A stretch of 29,382 nucleotides of DNA from Pelethousia sp002409725 (lineage in GTDB: Bacteria; Bacillota; Clostridia; Christensenellales; CAG-138), in contig CALDNN010000064.1 of the NCBI GenBank assembly GCA_937915455.1, positions 1-29,382 of the forward strand, in the 5' to 3' direction. Each line of letters opens with the position of its first letter. Position 1 is the stretch's first letter. Under the pieces are notes generated by a model, which saw only the letters and a program-made list of their open reading frames with translations, had not been told where the DNA came from and did no database searches. The position numbers and the translations under genes are program-made. Shown here in pieces: positions 6,529-14,552 of this stretch.

Positions 6529-8007
6529 TTAGAGCAATATACAGATCAATCCGTTGCAGCCGTCGTTCACCATGCGCTGCACGGTGGATTGCAGCTTCTG
6601 CTGCACGGCGTCCGGCATGCGGTCCACCTTGGCTGCCATACCCTCCTTTACCAGGTCGTAGAGCGGCTTGCCGAAGATGTTCGTTTGCCACAGCTCGTTG
6701 GGGTCTTTCTTATAAGCATCCGTCAGGTAGTGCATGAATTCCGTGCTCTGCTCCTCCGAACCTACTAGGGGGGAGACTTCGCTATCAATATCCACCCGGA
6801 TCAAATGCATACCCGAGGCCCGGGCCCTCAGCTTTACGCCGTAGCGCCCGCCCTGCTGCACCAGGCAGGGCTCCTCGAGGCGCATCTCCTCCATGGCCGG
6901 GGAGACCATGCCGTAGCCCGTAGCGTTAGCCCTGGCAAGGGCGTGGCGGATGCGGTCGTACTCCCGCTTAGCCCCTACAAATTCCCGTATGGTGGCGATG
7001 AGATGTGCGTCATCCTCGATCTCATAGCCACACTCCTCACCCAATATGGTGTAGAACATGCCTTCCGCAGGCCGCATCTCCAGCTCCACCTGGCCGCTGC
7101 CCAGGGAGATCGAGCGCATCGTGGCCCCTTCAAAGCCCTCGATGCCCTGTAGGGCTTCCAGCACGGCGCCGTGATCGCGCATACGGGATATGCCGGGTAG
7201 GCAGGCGGTGAGCGGTTCCATTATCCGCTGCACCAGCCAATGCTCCGTGCCCAAAGCGCTGAGCCAACCTGGCATATGCAGGTGCAGCATACGCATGGGG
7301 AATTCGTAGAGCATCCGCTCCAAAATGCCCGTTGCGGCCTCGGCGCTCATATTCATGGCGTCAATAGCCTGTACGGGCGCGCCGTATTGCGCGCAAAGGG
7401 CTTCGGCCATTTGCCGGGTCTCCGCCGCTTCCGGATGGGTGCTGTTGAGCAATATCACAAAAGGTTTGCCCTGTTCCCTCAGCTCCGTTATCACCCGCTG
7501 CTCCGCCCCCAGGTAGCTTTCTCTGGGGATGCTGCCAATGCTGCCGTCCGTAATCACCACCACGCCGATGGTGGAGTGCTCGGTGATTACCTTGCGGGTG
7601 CCCAGTTCCGCCGCTTCTTCAAAGGGCACATCGTGATCGAACCAGGGGGTGCGTACCATGCGGGGCATGTCGTTTTCCGTATGGCCCGTGGCCCCTTTGA
7701 CCATATAGCCTACACAATCCACCATGCGTACGCGCACCTCGGCCCCTTCCACCAAAGAGAGGCAGGCAGCCTCATTGGGGATGAACTTGGGTTGGGTAGT
7801 CATGATGGTGGTGCCGGCCGCGCTCTGGGGCAGTTCATCCCTTAGACGCTTCTTCTCGTTTTCATCCTGCATGCCGGGCAGCACCAGTATATCCATAAAG
7901 CGCTTGATAAAGGTGGATTTGCCCGTGCGCACCGGCCCAACCACGCCAATATAAATATCTCCGTTCGTCCGCTCGGCAATATCCCGATACAGCTCTGCGC
8001 GATCCAT
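6529..8007 (-). CDS. spoIVA: Stage IV sporulation protein A, morphogenetic ATPase
   Basis: The 492-residue protein matches SpoIVA in full length. The N-terminal P-loop is VVGPVRTGKSTFIKRFMD, followed by the family hallmark SAAGTTIMTTQPKFIP. A middle domain and a hydrophobic C-terminus (CNGLICILL) complete it. SpoIVA hydrolyses ATP to polymerise on the outer forespore membrane and forms the basement layer of the spore coat. The ATG at 8007 has GGGGAGGT ten bases upstream. Commonly der, plsY, gpsA and spoIVA form a run in Clostridia. Here plsY and gpsA are absent between der and spoIVA, and a small divergent gene stands there instead. A candidate sigma-E-type promoter lies upstream. Confidence 0.97.
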   Translation of the reverse strand: MDRAELYRDIAERTNGDIYIGVVGPVRTGKSTFIKRFMDILVLPGMQDENEKKRLRDELPQSAAGTTIMTTQPKFIPNEAACLSLVEGAEVRVRMVDCVGYMVKGATGHTENDMPRMVRTPWFDHDVPFEEAAELGTRKVITEHSTIGVVVITDGSIGSIPRESYLGAEQRVITELREQGKPFVILLNSTHPEAAETRQMAEALCAQYGAPVQAIDAMNMSAEAATGILERMLYEFPMRMLHLHMPGWLSALGTEHWLVQRIMEPLTACLPGISRMRDHGAVLEALQGIEGFEGATMRSISLGSGQVELEMRPAEGMFYTILGEECGYEIEDDAHLIATIREFVGAKREYDRIRHALARANATGYGMVSPAMEEMRLEEPCLVQQGGRYGVKLRARASGMHLIRVDIDSEVSPLVGSEEQSTEFMHYLTDAYKKDPNELWQTNIFGKPLYDLVKEGMAAKVDRMPDAVQQKLQSTVQRMVNDGCNGLICILL

Positions 8008-8052
8008 ATACCGCTACCTCCCCGCGATTTGCATTTAAGCATTAGCATTAGA

Positions 8053-8083
8053 TATATATGTGGCGGCGGCCGCATTATGCATA
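8053..8083 (-). promoter_or_regulatory. Candidate sigma-E-type promoter of spoIVA
   Basis: The minus strand reads ATGCATAAT, about 14 bases, then CATATATA. This resembles the mother-cell sigma-E pattern (ATA-like -35, CATAnnnT -10) that drives spoIVA in Bacillus. The match is by eye and partial. Confidence 0.35.
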
Positions 8084-8160
8084 AAAACCAAGGCGCGCCA
8101 TTGCGATGGAAGGGCGGAGGATATATACTAAAGATAGCAACCCACAGGGAGGGGCTACGC

Positions 8161-8397
8161 ATGATCAACATCTTCAACCGCCGGGAAATTTGCCTTACGC
8201 GCTCGGCCGAAGAGCAGCTAAGGGTATGCTCCTTATTGAACGGGCTGGGCATTGAGACGCAAACCGTTTCCGGCAACCTTGGCAGCGCCGGGCGGCACCA
8301 CGGGGCGGGTATAAATATGGATGTGGCCTTTGAATATTACGTATACGTCCACAAAAGGGATTACGACCGGGCGCAGCAGGCGCTGCACAGAGCATAA
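8161..8397 (+). CDS. Small DUF2007-like protein
   Basis: The 78-residue soluble protein begins MINIFNRREICLTRSAEEQ and ends YVYVHKRDYDRAQQALHRA. A ferredoxin-like alternation of strands and helices around a central GIETQTVSGN segment resembles DUF2007 (putative signal-transducing) proteins, which bind unknown ligands. The ATG at 8161 is preceded by CAGGGAGGGG at proper spacing. Longer in-frame starts upstream lack a ribosome binding site. It is divergent from spoIVA and convergent with der, so it is a single-gene unit. The assignment is from overall pattern, not from an invariant motif. Confidence 0.65.
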   Translation: MINIFNRREICLTRSAEEQLRVCSLLNGLGIETQTVSGNLGSAGRHHGAGINMDVAFEYYVYVHKRDYDRAQQALHRA

Positions 8398-8489
8398 AAA
8401 AGCGGCCGCCGACAGCCCAAGTCAACAAACGGCCATCTGCAAAACATAAACGGATACGGCCGGGCCTCAAGCCCGCCGTCCGCATAGAA

Positions 8490-8520
8490 CAGGCCCGTGC
8501 CATTGGCACGGGCCTGCTTT
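8490..8520. terminator. Bidirectional terminator between the small gene and der
   Basis: A perfect 12-bp GC-rich stem (8490-8501 with 8505-8516) with loop ATT is followed by CTTT. It separates two convergent genes. Confidence 0.85.
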
Positions 8521-8528
8521 ATCGCGTT

Positions 8529-9863
8529 TTAGCGTTTGAGTTCGTCGTCTTTTCCTCTTTGACGGACGATGAGCCGGATGGGCGTGGCGTCCAGAGAGAA
8601 GGATTTACGCAGATAGTTTTCAAGGTAGCGCTTGTAGGAAAAATGCATCAGCGCCGGCTCGTTCACAAAGAGGACAAAGGTAGGGGGCTTGGTAGATACC
8701 TGCGTTGCGTAATAAATTTTCAGCCGGCGGCCCTTGTCGCTGGGCGGCTCGGTGATGGTGATCGCCTCGTTGACGATGTCGTTGAGGGTGCCTGTGGAAA
8801 CACGCAGGCAGTTCTGCTCGTAGGCATGCTGTACCAGGCCCAAAATCTTATTCACCCGCTGGCCGGTTTTTGCGGAGATGAAAAGGATGGGGACGTAATC
8901 CATGAACGCCAGGTCCGCATAGAGCTTTTCCTTGAATTGGTTCATGGTGTGGGTATCTTTTTCGATTAAATCCCACTTGTTGACGATGACCACGGAGGCC
9001 TTGCCCTCTTCGTGCACATAGCCCGCGATGCGTACATCCTGCTCGCTCATACCCTCGTTTGCATCCAGGACGATCAGCACCACGTCCGCCCTGCGGATAG
9101 CGCCCAGCGAGCGGATCACGCTATAGCGCTCGATGGTGGCCTCGTCGATGGCGCGCTTGCGGCGGATACCGGCCGTATCCACCAAAATATATGGCTGGCC
9201 TTCGTAATCAAAGGGCGTGTCCACGGCGTCCCGCGTGGTGCCGGCAATCTCGCTGACAATGGTGCGCTCATAACCCAGCAGGGCGTTGACTAGGCTGGAT
9301 TTGCCCACGTTGGGCTTGCCCACGATGGCGATGCGGGTGGCCTCGGCGGTTTCCTCGCTTTCCGTTTCAGGGAAGAAGGAGACCACCTCGTCCAAGAGGT
9401 CGCCCAGGCCCAGGCCCTGCTCGCCGGAGATGGTGATGGGGTTGCCGATGCCCAGGCTGTAGAAGTCGTAGATGGCATCCTCGAATTTGGGATGATCCAC
9501 CTTATTGACGCCCAGCACCACGGGCTTATTGGAGCGGCGCAGCATATCGGCCACGTCTTCATCGGCTGCGGTGACGCCCTCGCGGCCATCCACAAGGAAA
9601 ACGATCACATCCGCCGTATCGATGGCCAGTTGGGCTTGGCGACGCATTTGAGTGCTGATGATATCATCCTTGATGGGCTCGATGCCCCCCGTATCTACCA
9701 ATACAAATTCATGCTCCAGCCAGGAAGCGTCGCCATAGATGCGATCCCGGGTGACGCCCGGCGTATCCTCCACGATGGCGATGCGCTTGCCCACGATGCG
9801 GTTAAAAAAGGTGGATTTCCCTACGTTTGGGCGGCCCACTACCGCCACGATCGGCTTTGACAT
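8529..9863 (-). CDS. der: Ribosome assembly GTPase Der (EngA)
   Basis: The 444-residue protein has two tandem GTPase domains. G domain 1 has P-loop GRPNVGKSTFFNR, DTPGVTRD and NKVD. G domain 2 has P-loop GKPNVGKSSLVNAL, DTAGIRRK and NKWD. A C-terminal KH-like domain follows from about residue 350. This double-G arrangement is unique to Der, an essential factor for 50S subunit maturation. The ATG at 9863 has GTGAGGAATGT upstream. The gene ends 12 bases from the terminator shared with the convergent small gene. Confidence 0.98.
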   Translation of the reverse strand: MSKPIVAVVGRPNVGKSTFFNRIVGKRIAIVEDTPGVTRDRIYGDASWLEHEFVLVDTGGIEPIKDDIISTQMRRQAQLAIDTADVIVFLVDGREGVTAADEDVADMLRRSNKPVVLGVNKVDHPKFEDAIYDFYSLGIGNPITISGEQGLGLGDLLDEVVSFFPETESEETAEATRIAIVGKPNVGKSSLVNALLGYERTIVSEIAGTTRDAVDTPFDYEGQPYILVDTAGIRRKRAIDEATIERYSVIRSLGAIRRADVVLIVLDANEGMSEQDVRIAGYVHEEGKASVVIVNKWDLIEKDTHTMNQFKEKLYADLAFMDYVPILFISAKTGQRVNKILGLVQHAYEQNCLRVSTGTLNDIVNEAITITEPPSDKGRRLKIYYATQVSTKPPTFVLFVNEPALMHFSYKRYLENYLRKSFSLDATPIRLIVRQRGKDDELKR

Positions 9864-9981
9864 ACATTCCTCACTTTAAAAAGAGCCCGCGGGCCCCGAT
9901 ATCCTTCTCATAGAATACACGAAATCTGCCCGTATCGCAAGCCCACTGCCTTGGCCTGCCGCGAATTTATAAATTAAAGTA

Positions 9982-10011
9982 GTGACACGGACCGGCCCTC
10001 TGTGCTATAAT
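9982..10011 (+). promoter_or_regulatory. Promoter of the tRNA-Thr/tRNA-Pro unit
   Basis: GTGACA (9982-9987), an 18-base spacer, then a perfect TATAAT (10006-10011), 56 bases before the tRNA-Thr. Confidence 0.75.
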
Positions 10012-10066
10012 AACTTTCGGCGCGGCTTAGCGCCTTGTGATCATCGCATTGCGGCAATCACATTAT

Positions 10067-10142
10067 GCCAACGTAGCTCAGTTGGTAGAGCAGCTGATTC
10101 GTAATCAGCAGGTCAGGGGTTCGAGTCCCCTCGTTGGCTCCA
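10067..10142 (+). tRNA. tRNA-Thr(CGT)
   Basis: Acceptor arms GCCAACG/CGTTGGC, a D-arm, the anticodon loop TTCGTAA (anticodon CGT at 10100-10102) and the T-arm GGGGTTCGAGTCCCC form a full cloverleaf. The 3' CCA is encoded (10140-10142). Confidence 0.97.
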
Positions 10143-10145
10143 TGC

Positions 10146-10222
10146 CGGGGCGTAGCGCAGTTTGGTAGCGCGTTTGGTTCGGGACCAAAAGGTCGCAGGT
10201 TCAAATCCTGTCGCCCCGACCA
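10146..10222 (+). tRNA. tRNA-Pro(CGG)
   Basis: Acceptor arms CGGGGCG/CGCCCCG, anticodon loop TTCGGGA with anticodon CGG, T-arm CAGGTTCAAATCCTG and an encoded CCA (10220-10222). It starts 4 bases after the tRNA-Thr, so both share one transcript. Its 3' end is the likely integration site of the prophage whose remains follow. Confidence 0.97.
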
Positions 10223-10225
10223 AGA

Positions 10226-10262
10226 AAGAGCCTGTTTCCCTAAGGGAACGGGTTCTTTTCTT
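10226..10262 (+). terminator. Terminator of the tRNA unit
   Basis: A ~14-bp stem with one bulged T (10226-10240 with 10244-10257), loop TAA, then TTTTCTTTTC. It lies immediately after the tRNA-Pro CCA. Confidence 0.75.
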
Positions 10263-10303
10263 TTCTGACAAGCCTATAAGAAACTATAAAAACCTAGCTT
10301 ACA

Positions 10304-10334
10304 GACAACATTATCGACAACGCGTACCGACAAC
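10304..10334. repeat. Three GACAAC direct repeats, integrase arm-site-like
   Basis: GACAAC occurs at 10304, 10316 and 10329, a 12-13 base period, between the tRNA-Pro and the integrase remnant. Tyrosine integrases bind short direct repeats (arm sites) beside their core att site, which fits this position. Confidence 0.4.
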
Positions 10335-10375
10335 AAATTGCCCCGCTTTCGCACAGAAATTGGGGCATCCAAAGG

Positions 10376-10558
10376 CTATATTTTATCGGTAATAGCCCGT
10401 AGGCTCTCATAATCGGGCGACTGATAGGCTTTGGTCTGGATGCATCTGAGTGCCCCATTAGGGCGGCTTTGTCTGGAGCCTTGCACGTTCTTCATGAGGT
10501 TTGCAAAGGTATGGCGGCAAGAATATGGAACCCTGTCTTTTATGTCAAGTTTCTCCAT
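10376..10558 (-). pseudogene. Tyrosine recombinase (phage integrase), C-terminal remnant
   Basis: The frame begins in the middle of a catalytic domain: IKDRVPYSCRHTFANLMKNV contains the Arg-His-x-x motif. The end QTKAYQSPDYESLRAITDKI follows the expected pattern after the catalytic Tyr region. In between, the correct reading lies in another frame (PDKAALMGHSDAS, the conserved LxGHS block). Two compensating single-base indels have therefore disrupted the gene. The N-terminal two thirds are missing. The gene points toward the tRNA-Pro, as expected for an integrase next to its att site. It cannot make an active enzyme. Confidence 0.8.
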
Positions 10559-10560
10559 GA

Positions 10561-10858
10561 TAAGGCGGACACGACGGATGTGGATAAGGAGATCGTGCGT
10601 GAATTCTCCGAGACTGACGACCCGGAGGTAATTCCCCGAAACTATCCCTTGCGGAGCCTAAAGCGCGACGGGATGGAATATACGCTTTACGAGGACGAGT
10701 TTACGCAGTTTAAAATGAACATGGGTTCGAGCGTATACCGGGCGCTGGATGATGCCATGAGAAGCATTAAGTACGATATCCTCACTGACGAAAAAAAGGC
10801 AAAGCTTTTGAAAAATGTTATTACAAACGCCCAAGAAACGGTGAGGAAAACATACTAA
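10561..10858 (+). pseudogene. C-terminal fragment of a phage-type protein
   Basis: The open frame encodes a ~99-residue segment that reads like genuine protein: TDVDKEIVREFSETDDPE, then GMEYTLYEDEFTQFKMNMG, then LTDEKKAKLLKNVITNAQE. It resembles the end of large clostridial phage or mobile-element proteins, which often close with a 'Y.LTDEE...K...I...A' helical module. No start codon or ribosome binding site suits this fragment. The left end coincides with the point where the integrase remnant stops, so a deletion probably joined the two phage genes here. The family assignment is by pattern only. Confidence 0.5.
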
Positions 10859-10937
10859 AGATATCTACCTCGGGTAACAGAACGGGGAGCGGCTATATGC
10901 CACCCCCTCTTTTCTTATAGGTTGTTAGCGTAAGCAT

Positions 10938-11870
10938 TTACTCCCGCATGCTTTTGTATACTTCAAAATAGTCATAGCTTACGCGAGACCCTTCAATGAC
11001 TAATAACGGAGCCTTCCCTTTTCCGGAATCCATCACTCGCAAGACCGGGACGACATCTGAAAGTCCCTCTTTATCTAGAGCGTTTTTTACGCACGCCACC
11101 TGGGTAATCAATTCAGCGCGCACATCCGTCCAGGCGGCGGAATCTCCGTTCTCATTCGAATAATACAATAGTTCCAAGAAGTCAAAAGAAATCCCTTCGT
11201 GGATGCCTTCCATAACTAACTCATTGCTTTCTTGGTTGTACCAGATTTCCATGCTCGTTTTGCCGTCGTTATAATAACTGCCGCCAAGAGATTCAATTAC
11301 GCTATTGATTTTATTTTTTCGCGCCTCGGATGCCGATGAGGCTGAATTTATTCCCCATACTGCCAAGAGAATGGCAGAAATCCCGATAAAAAAATAAAGC
11401 ACCTTCTTGTTGCTTCTCCTGGTGGTACCCTGTGTTACGGGTTGATCAACTGGGGGCACAGGAGAAACTTCTGACAGGATTTCGGGGGGAGCGGACGCTT
11501 CTGCCGGCGTTTCGTAAAAAGGGGGCACGGCAGAAGCGACGTCCGGCACTTTTTCCAACACGGGCGGCGCTCCCTTGGCGGGCAGAATATTTTGCTCATC
11601 CGAAAGCTGATTTTCGTTGGAAGTGGCCTTTTCTTGCTCCCGCGCGGATGCTTCCGTACTAGGTGGCTGTGGCTCCTTGTGCGTGACCTTTTGAAACAGA
11701 AGCGCAATTAGCCCAACGCCGACCATAACAGCAGAACCGATGATTATTCCATCCCCTGAATAACGTGGGCCTATCCCGATTGAGCGCCCCATCTCATTAG
11801 TCACATTCCTTACAAAGAAAAATGCAACGCCAAGCAAAATCATCTTTGCGCCAAAGCTTAGGTTTTTCAT
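10938..11870 (-). CDS. Uncharacterised membrane protein with Pro-rich linker and extracytoplasmic domain
   Basis: I do not recognise a family. The 310 residues show two N-terminal hydrophobic segments (about 8-20 and 43-60). A ~90-residue linker rich in Pro, Glu and Ser follows (PPVLEKVP, ETPAEASAPP), then a third membrane helix near 156-174 (KVLYFFIGISAILLAVWGI). A ~130-residue soluble C-terminal domain (SLGGSYYNDGKTSMEIWYNQ to the end) completes it. The start at 11870 has GGAGG ten bases upstream. It is a single gene next to the prophage scar and has lower GC than the core genes, so it may be accessory. Confidence 0.75.
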   Translation of the reverse strand: MKNLSFGAKMILLGVAFFFVRNVTNEMGRSIGIGPRYSGDGIIIGSAVMVGVGLIALLFQKVTHKEPQPPSTEASAREQEKATSNENQLSDEQNILPAKGAPPVLEKVPDVASAVPPFYETPAEASAPPEILSEVSPVPPVDQPVTQGTTRRSNKKVLYFFIGISAILLAVWGINSASSASEARKNKINSVIESLGGSYYNDGKTSMEIWYNQESNELVMEGIHEGISFDFLELLYYSNENGDSAAWTDVRAELITQVACVKNALDKEGLSDVVPVLRVMDSGKGKAPLLVIEGSRVSYDYFEVYKSMRE

Positions 11871-12063
11871 GGTGAGTTAGCCTCCAATGTATTTGCCAAT
11901 CGAGAAGTGTTTCCTTAATAATAACAACCATACCATAAAAAGTCAAAAGTTGTTGATGCTATGCCATCTGGGAGGGTGCTCCGCAGTTTATATCTTTTTT
12001 AATCTGATTTTTTATGTAATACTGAAATGAAGGCTATTTGTATTTATTGGGAGATTGCTGCAT

Positions 12064-12540
12064 ATGAACCAAACAATAATACTGCGGGAGTTCTGTGATG
12101 AAGATGTACCGTTGTTCAAAAAATGGCTATATTTGACTCATATCGCCGAATGGTATCATGACCCACTGGATTGGATTGACGAAGTTGAAAAGAGAAATAG
12201 TGATTATATATGGTTGCACCATTTCATTGTTGATGTTGATGGGAAACCCATAGGTTTTTGCCAGTATTATGAGTACTGCAACAGCGGCGAGGATTGGCAT
12301 GGCAATGCTGAAATTGAAGGCACCTATAGCATTGATTATATGATTGGTGATACTTCTTATCTGAAAAAGGGCCATGGAAAAGCTATTATCAAGCAATTGA
12401 TTGAAATGATTAAGTCCTGTGAAAACGCCAAACGTATCATTGTCCAGCCAGAGCCTGAAAATAAGCCATCCTGCAATACACTATTGTCCTGTGGCTTTTA
12501 TTTTGATGAAACAAACGGAATATATATCATGAACTTGTAA
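12064..12540 (+). CDS. GNAT-family N-acetyltransferase (AAC(6')-like)
   Basis: The 158-residue protein begins MNQTIILREFCDEDVPLFKKWL and has the GNAT acetyl-CoA signature in altered form (KKGHGKAIIKQLIE, equivalent to R/Q-x-x-G-x-G/A). NKPSCNTLLSCGFYFDE follows, the usual end of aminoglycoside-6'-type acetyltransferases. The acceptor is not readable; it could be an aminoglycoside, another amine or a protein N-terminus. I start at ATG 12064, 10 bases after GGGAG, rather than at a TTG nine bases upstream that abuts that site. The gene is clearly AT-rich compared with its neighbours, which suggests transfer. A 20-base repeat shared with the bL25 locus lies just downstream. Confidence 0.85.
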   Translation: MNQTIILREFCDEDVPLFKKWLYLTHIAEWYHDPLDWIDEVEKRNSDYIWLHHFIVDVDGKPIGFCQYYEYCNSGEDWHGNAEIEGTYSIDYMIGDTSYLKKGHGKAIIKQLIEMIKSCENAKRIIVQPEPENKPSCNTLLSCGFYFDETNGIYIMNL

Positions 12541-12567
12541 AGTAAATGAGCGTACACTACCTGTATC

Positions 12568-12587
12568 TATTTTGACCTAATGGCACA
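12568..12587. repeat. 20-base repeat, copy A
   Basis: TATTTTGACCTAATGGCACA matches 25299-25318 at 18 of 20 positions. Each copy lies 28-53 bases downstream of an AT-rich, apparently acquired gene. Confidence 0.5.
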
Positions 12588-12825
12588 TCAAAGAAACTAG
12601 ATAACATTCCAACTTTTTTATTTGTCTGCAAGGACGAGATTGCTTTAAAATATGTATCTGCATCCATATCAGACACCCGGATGTTCCAAGGGTTTATATA
12701 CAAAGCCCCACATTTCAGGTTCTGCTCCATCTCCAGTTAAAGTATGAATATATATGGCCGGATGAGGCCGGGTATGGTAAAATAGCATTACCACCTGGAT
12801 AAATTTGTATATGGAGGAAACGAAC

Positions 12826-14493
12826 ATGAGGAAAATCCTAACCGCTCTTGCTGTGCTTGCGATGCTCCTGACCACGGCGTGCGCCCAAACGCCTGCGACG
12901 GCCCCCACAACTGCGGAGCCGACGCCAACGGCTACGGAAGCGCCTGCTCAACTGCAAAAGGACTTGGTTATCCTGTATACAAACGACGTGCATTGCGCTG
13001 TGGATGATGCTATCGGCTATGCGGGCCTGGCGGCTTACAAGAAACAATTGGAAGCCGAGGGCAACCACGTGCTGCTAGTGGATGTGGGGGACGCCGTGCA
13101 GGGAGCGCCCATCGGCACTGTTTCCAAAGGCTCCATCATCATCGATATCATGAATGAGATCGGCTATGATGTAGCGACGATCGGCAACCATGAGTTTGAT
13201 TACGGCATGCCACGCTTCTTCGAGCTGGTGGAGCAGGCCAAATTCCCCTATGTGAGCGCTAACTTTACAGACCTAAAGACCGGCAAGCAAGTGCTCGAGC
13301 CTTATACCATGCTGGAAGTGGACGGCCTGCAATTCGCCTTTGTGGGCATCACCACGCCCAAGACCCTCACGTCTTCCACTCCGGCCTATTTCCAGGATGA
13401 GACCGGCGAGTTCGTTTACGGTTTCTTGCAGGATGCCAAGGGCGAAAAAGTATATGCGGCGGTGCAATCCGCCGTGGACGCAGCCCGGGCTGCGGGCGCA
13501 GATTATGTGATCGGCCTGGCGCATTTGGGCGTCACCATGGATGCTTCGCCCTGGACTTCCAGCGAAGTGATCCTGAACACCTCCGGCATCGACGTGGTGC
13601 TGGATGGCCACTCTCATAGCGCTCTCGAATCCGAGCGCATCAAAAACAAGAATGGGGAATGGACGCTGCTCTCTTCTACGGGCACCAAGCTTGAATCCAT
13701 CGGCATGCTGCTTTTGACCAAATCCGGCAATATGACCACCGGCCTGATCAGCGATTACGCTGAAAAGGATGCGGATGTGGACGGCTTCATCAAGTCCGCC
13801 CAGGCGGAATTTGAAGAGATGCTGGGCGCCGTGGTGGCGAAGACGGATGTTGACCTCACCATCAACGAGCCGGGCACGGATGTGCGCATCGTCCGCAATG
13901 CGGAAACCAACCTGGGCGACCTTTGCGCAGATGCTTATCGTGCCATCGGGGGTGCGGATATCGCTATCGTCAACGGCGGCGGCGTTCGCGCTTCCATCCC
14001 GGCCGGGGATATCACCTTGGGCCAGATCATTTCCGTGCATCCCTTTGGCAATTCTCTATGCGTGATCGAGGCCACGGGCCAGGAGATTTTGGACGCGCTG
14101 GAAATGAGCGTGCGCGTTATGCCGGAAGAGAATGGTGGTTTCCTGCAGGTTTCCGGCCTCAGCTTTGAGATCAACGTCAAAACGCCTTCCTCCGTAACGC
14201 TGGATGAAAACGGCCTCTTCGTTTCCGTGGATGGGGATCGCCGTGTGCAGAATGTGATGGTGGGCGATCAGCCCATCGACCCGGCCAAGACCTACACGCT
14301 CGCCTGCCACGACTACCTGATCAAAAACGCGGGCGACGGCTACACCATGTTCCAGGATAACACCCTGCTACAGGATGCCATCATGCTGGATAACCAGGTG
14401 CTTATCAACTATATCACCGACTATCTTGGCGGCGTGATCGGCGCGGATTACGCCAATCCCTACGGCCAGGAGCGCATCGTTGCCGCCCAGTAA
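12826..14493 (+). CDS. Secreted 5'-nucleotidase / UshA-type metallophosphatase lipoprotein
   Basis: The 555-residue protein starts with a lipoprotein signal (LAMLLTTAC) and a Thr/Pro/Ala linker. A calcineurin-like metallophosphatase domain (about 50-330) carries YTNDVHC, DVGDAVQG, GNHEFDYG, GLAHLG and DGHSH, the dinuclear metal ligands. A 5'-nucleotidase C-terminal domain follows with NGGGVRASIPAG and NAGDGYTMF, which binds the nucleobase. It should release phosphate and nucleosides from nucleotides outside the cell. The ATG at 12826 has GGAGG eight bases upstream; a TTG at 12805 precedes that site and was rejected. It is a single-gene unit closed by a strong terminator. The substrate may be nucleotides, cyclic dinucleotides or UDP-sugars. 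Confidence 0.95.
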   Translation: MRKILTALAVLAMLLTTACAQTPATAPTTAEPTPTATEAPAQLQKDLVILYTNDVHCAVDDAIGYAGLAAYKKQLEAEGNHVLLVDVGDAVQGAPIGTVSKGSIIIDIMNEIGYDVATIGNHEFDYGMPRFFELVEQAKFPYVSANFTDLKTGKQVLEPYTMLEVDGLQFAFVGITTPKTLTSSTPAYFQDETGEFVYGFLQDAKGEKVYAAVQSAVDAARAAGADYVIGLAHLGVTMDASPWTSSEVILNTSGIDVVLDGHSHSALESERIKNKNGEWTLLSSTGTKLESIGMLLLTKSGNMTTGLISDYAEKDADVDGFIKSAQAEFEEMLGAVVAKTDVDLTINEPGTDVRIVRNAETNLGDLCADAYRAIGGADIAIVNGGGVRASIPAGDITLGQIISVHPFGNSLCVIEATGQEILDALEMSVRVMPEENGGFLQVSGLSFEINVKTPSSVTLDENGLFVSVDGDRRVQNVMVGDQPIDPAKTYTLACHDYLIKNAGDGYTMFQDNTLLQDAIMLDNQVLINYITDYLGGVIGADYANPYGQERIVAAQ

Positions 14494-14515
14494 AGCGGCG
14501 CAAGGCGAACGTACG

Positions 14516-14550
14516 ATATCCCCCGGCTTTGCCGGGGGATATTTCTTATT
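14516..14550. terminator. Bidirectional terminator
   Basis: A perfect 12-bp stem (14516-14527 with 14531-14542), loop TTT, then TTCTTATTT. It separates the nucleotidase and the convergent gene. Confidence 0.9.
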
Positions 14551-14552
14551 TC

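Noticed and set aside
10162..10392. A 76-codon frame over the tRNA-Pro gene
   Set aside because: It is translation of tRNA-Pro (RDQKVAGSNPVAP is a typical tRNA artefact) and its terminator.
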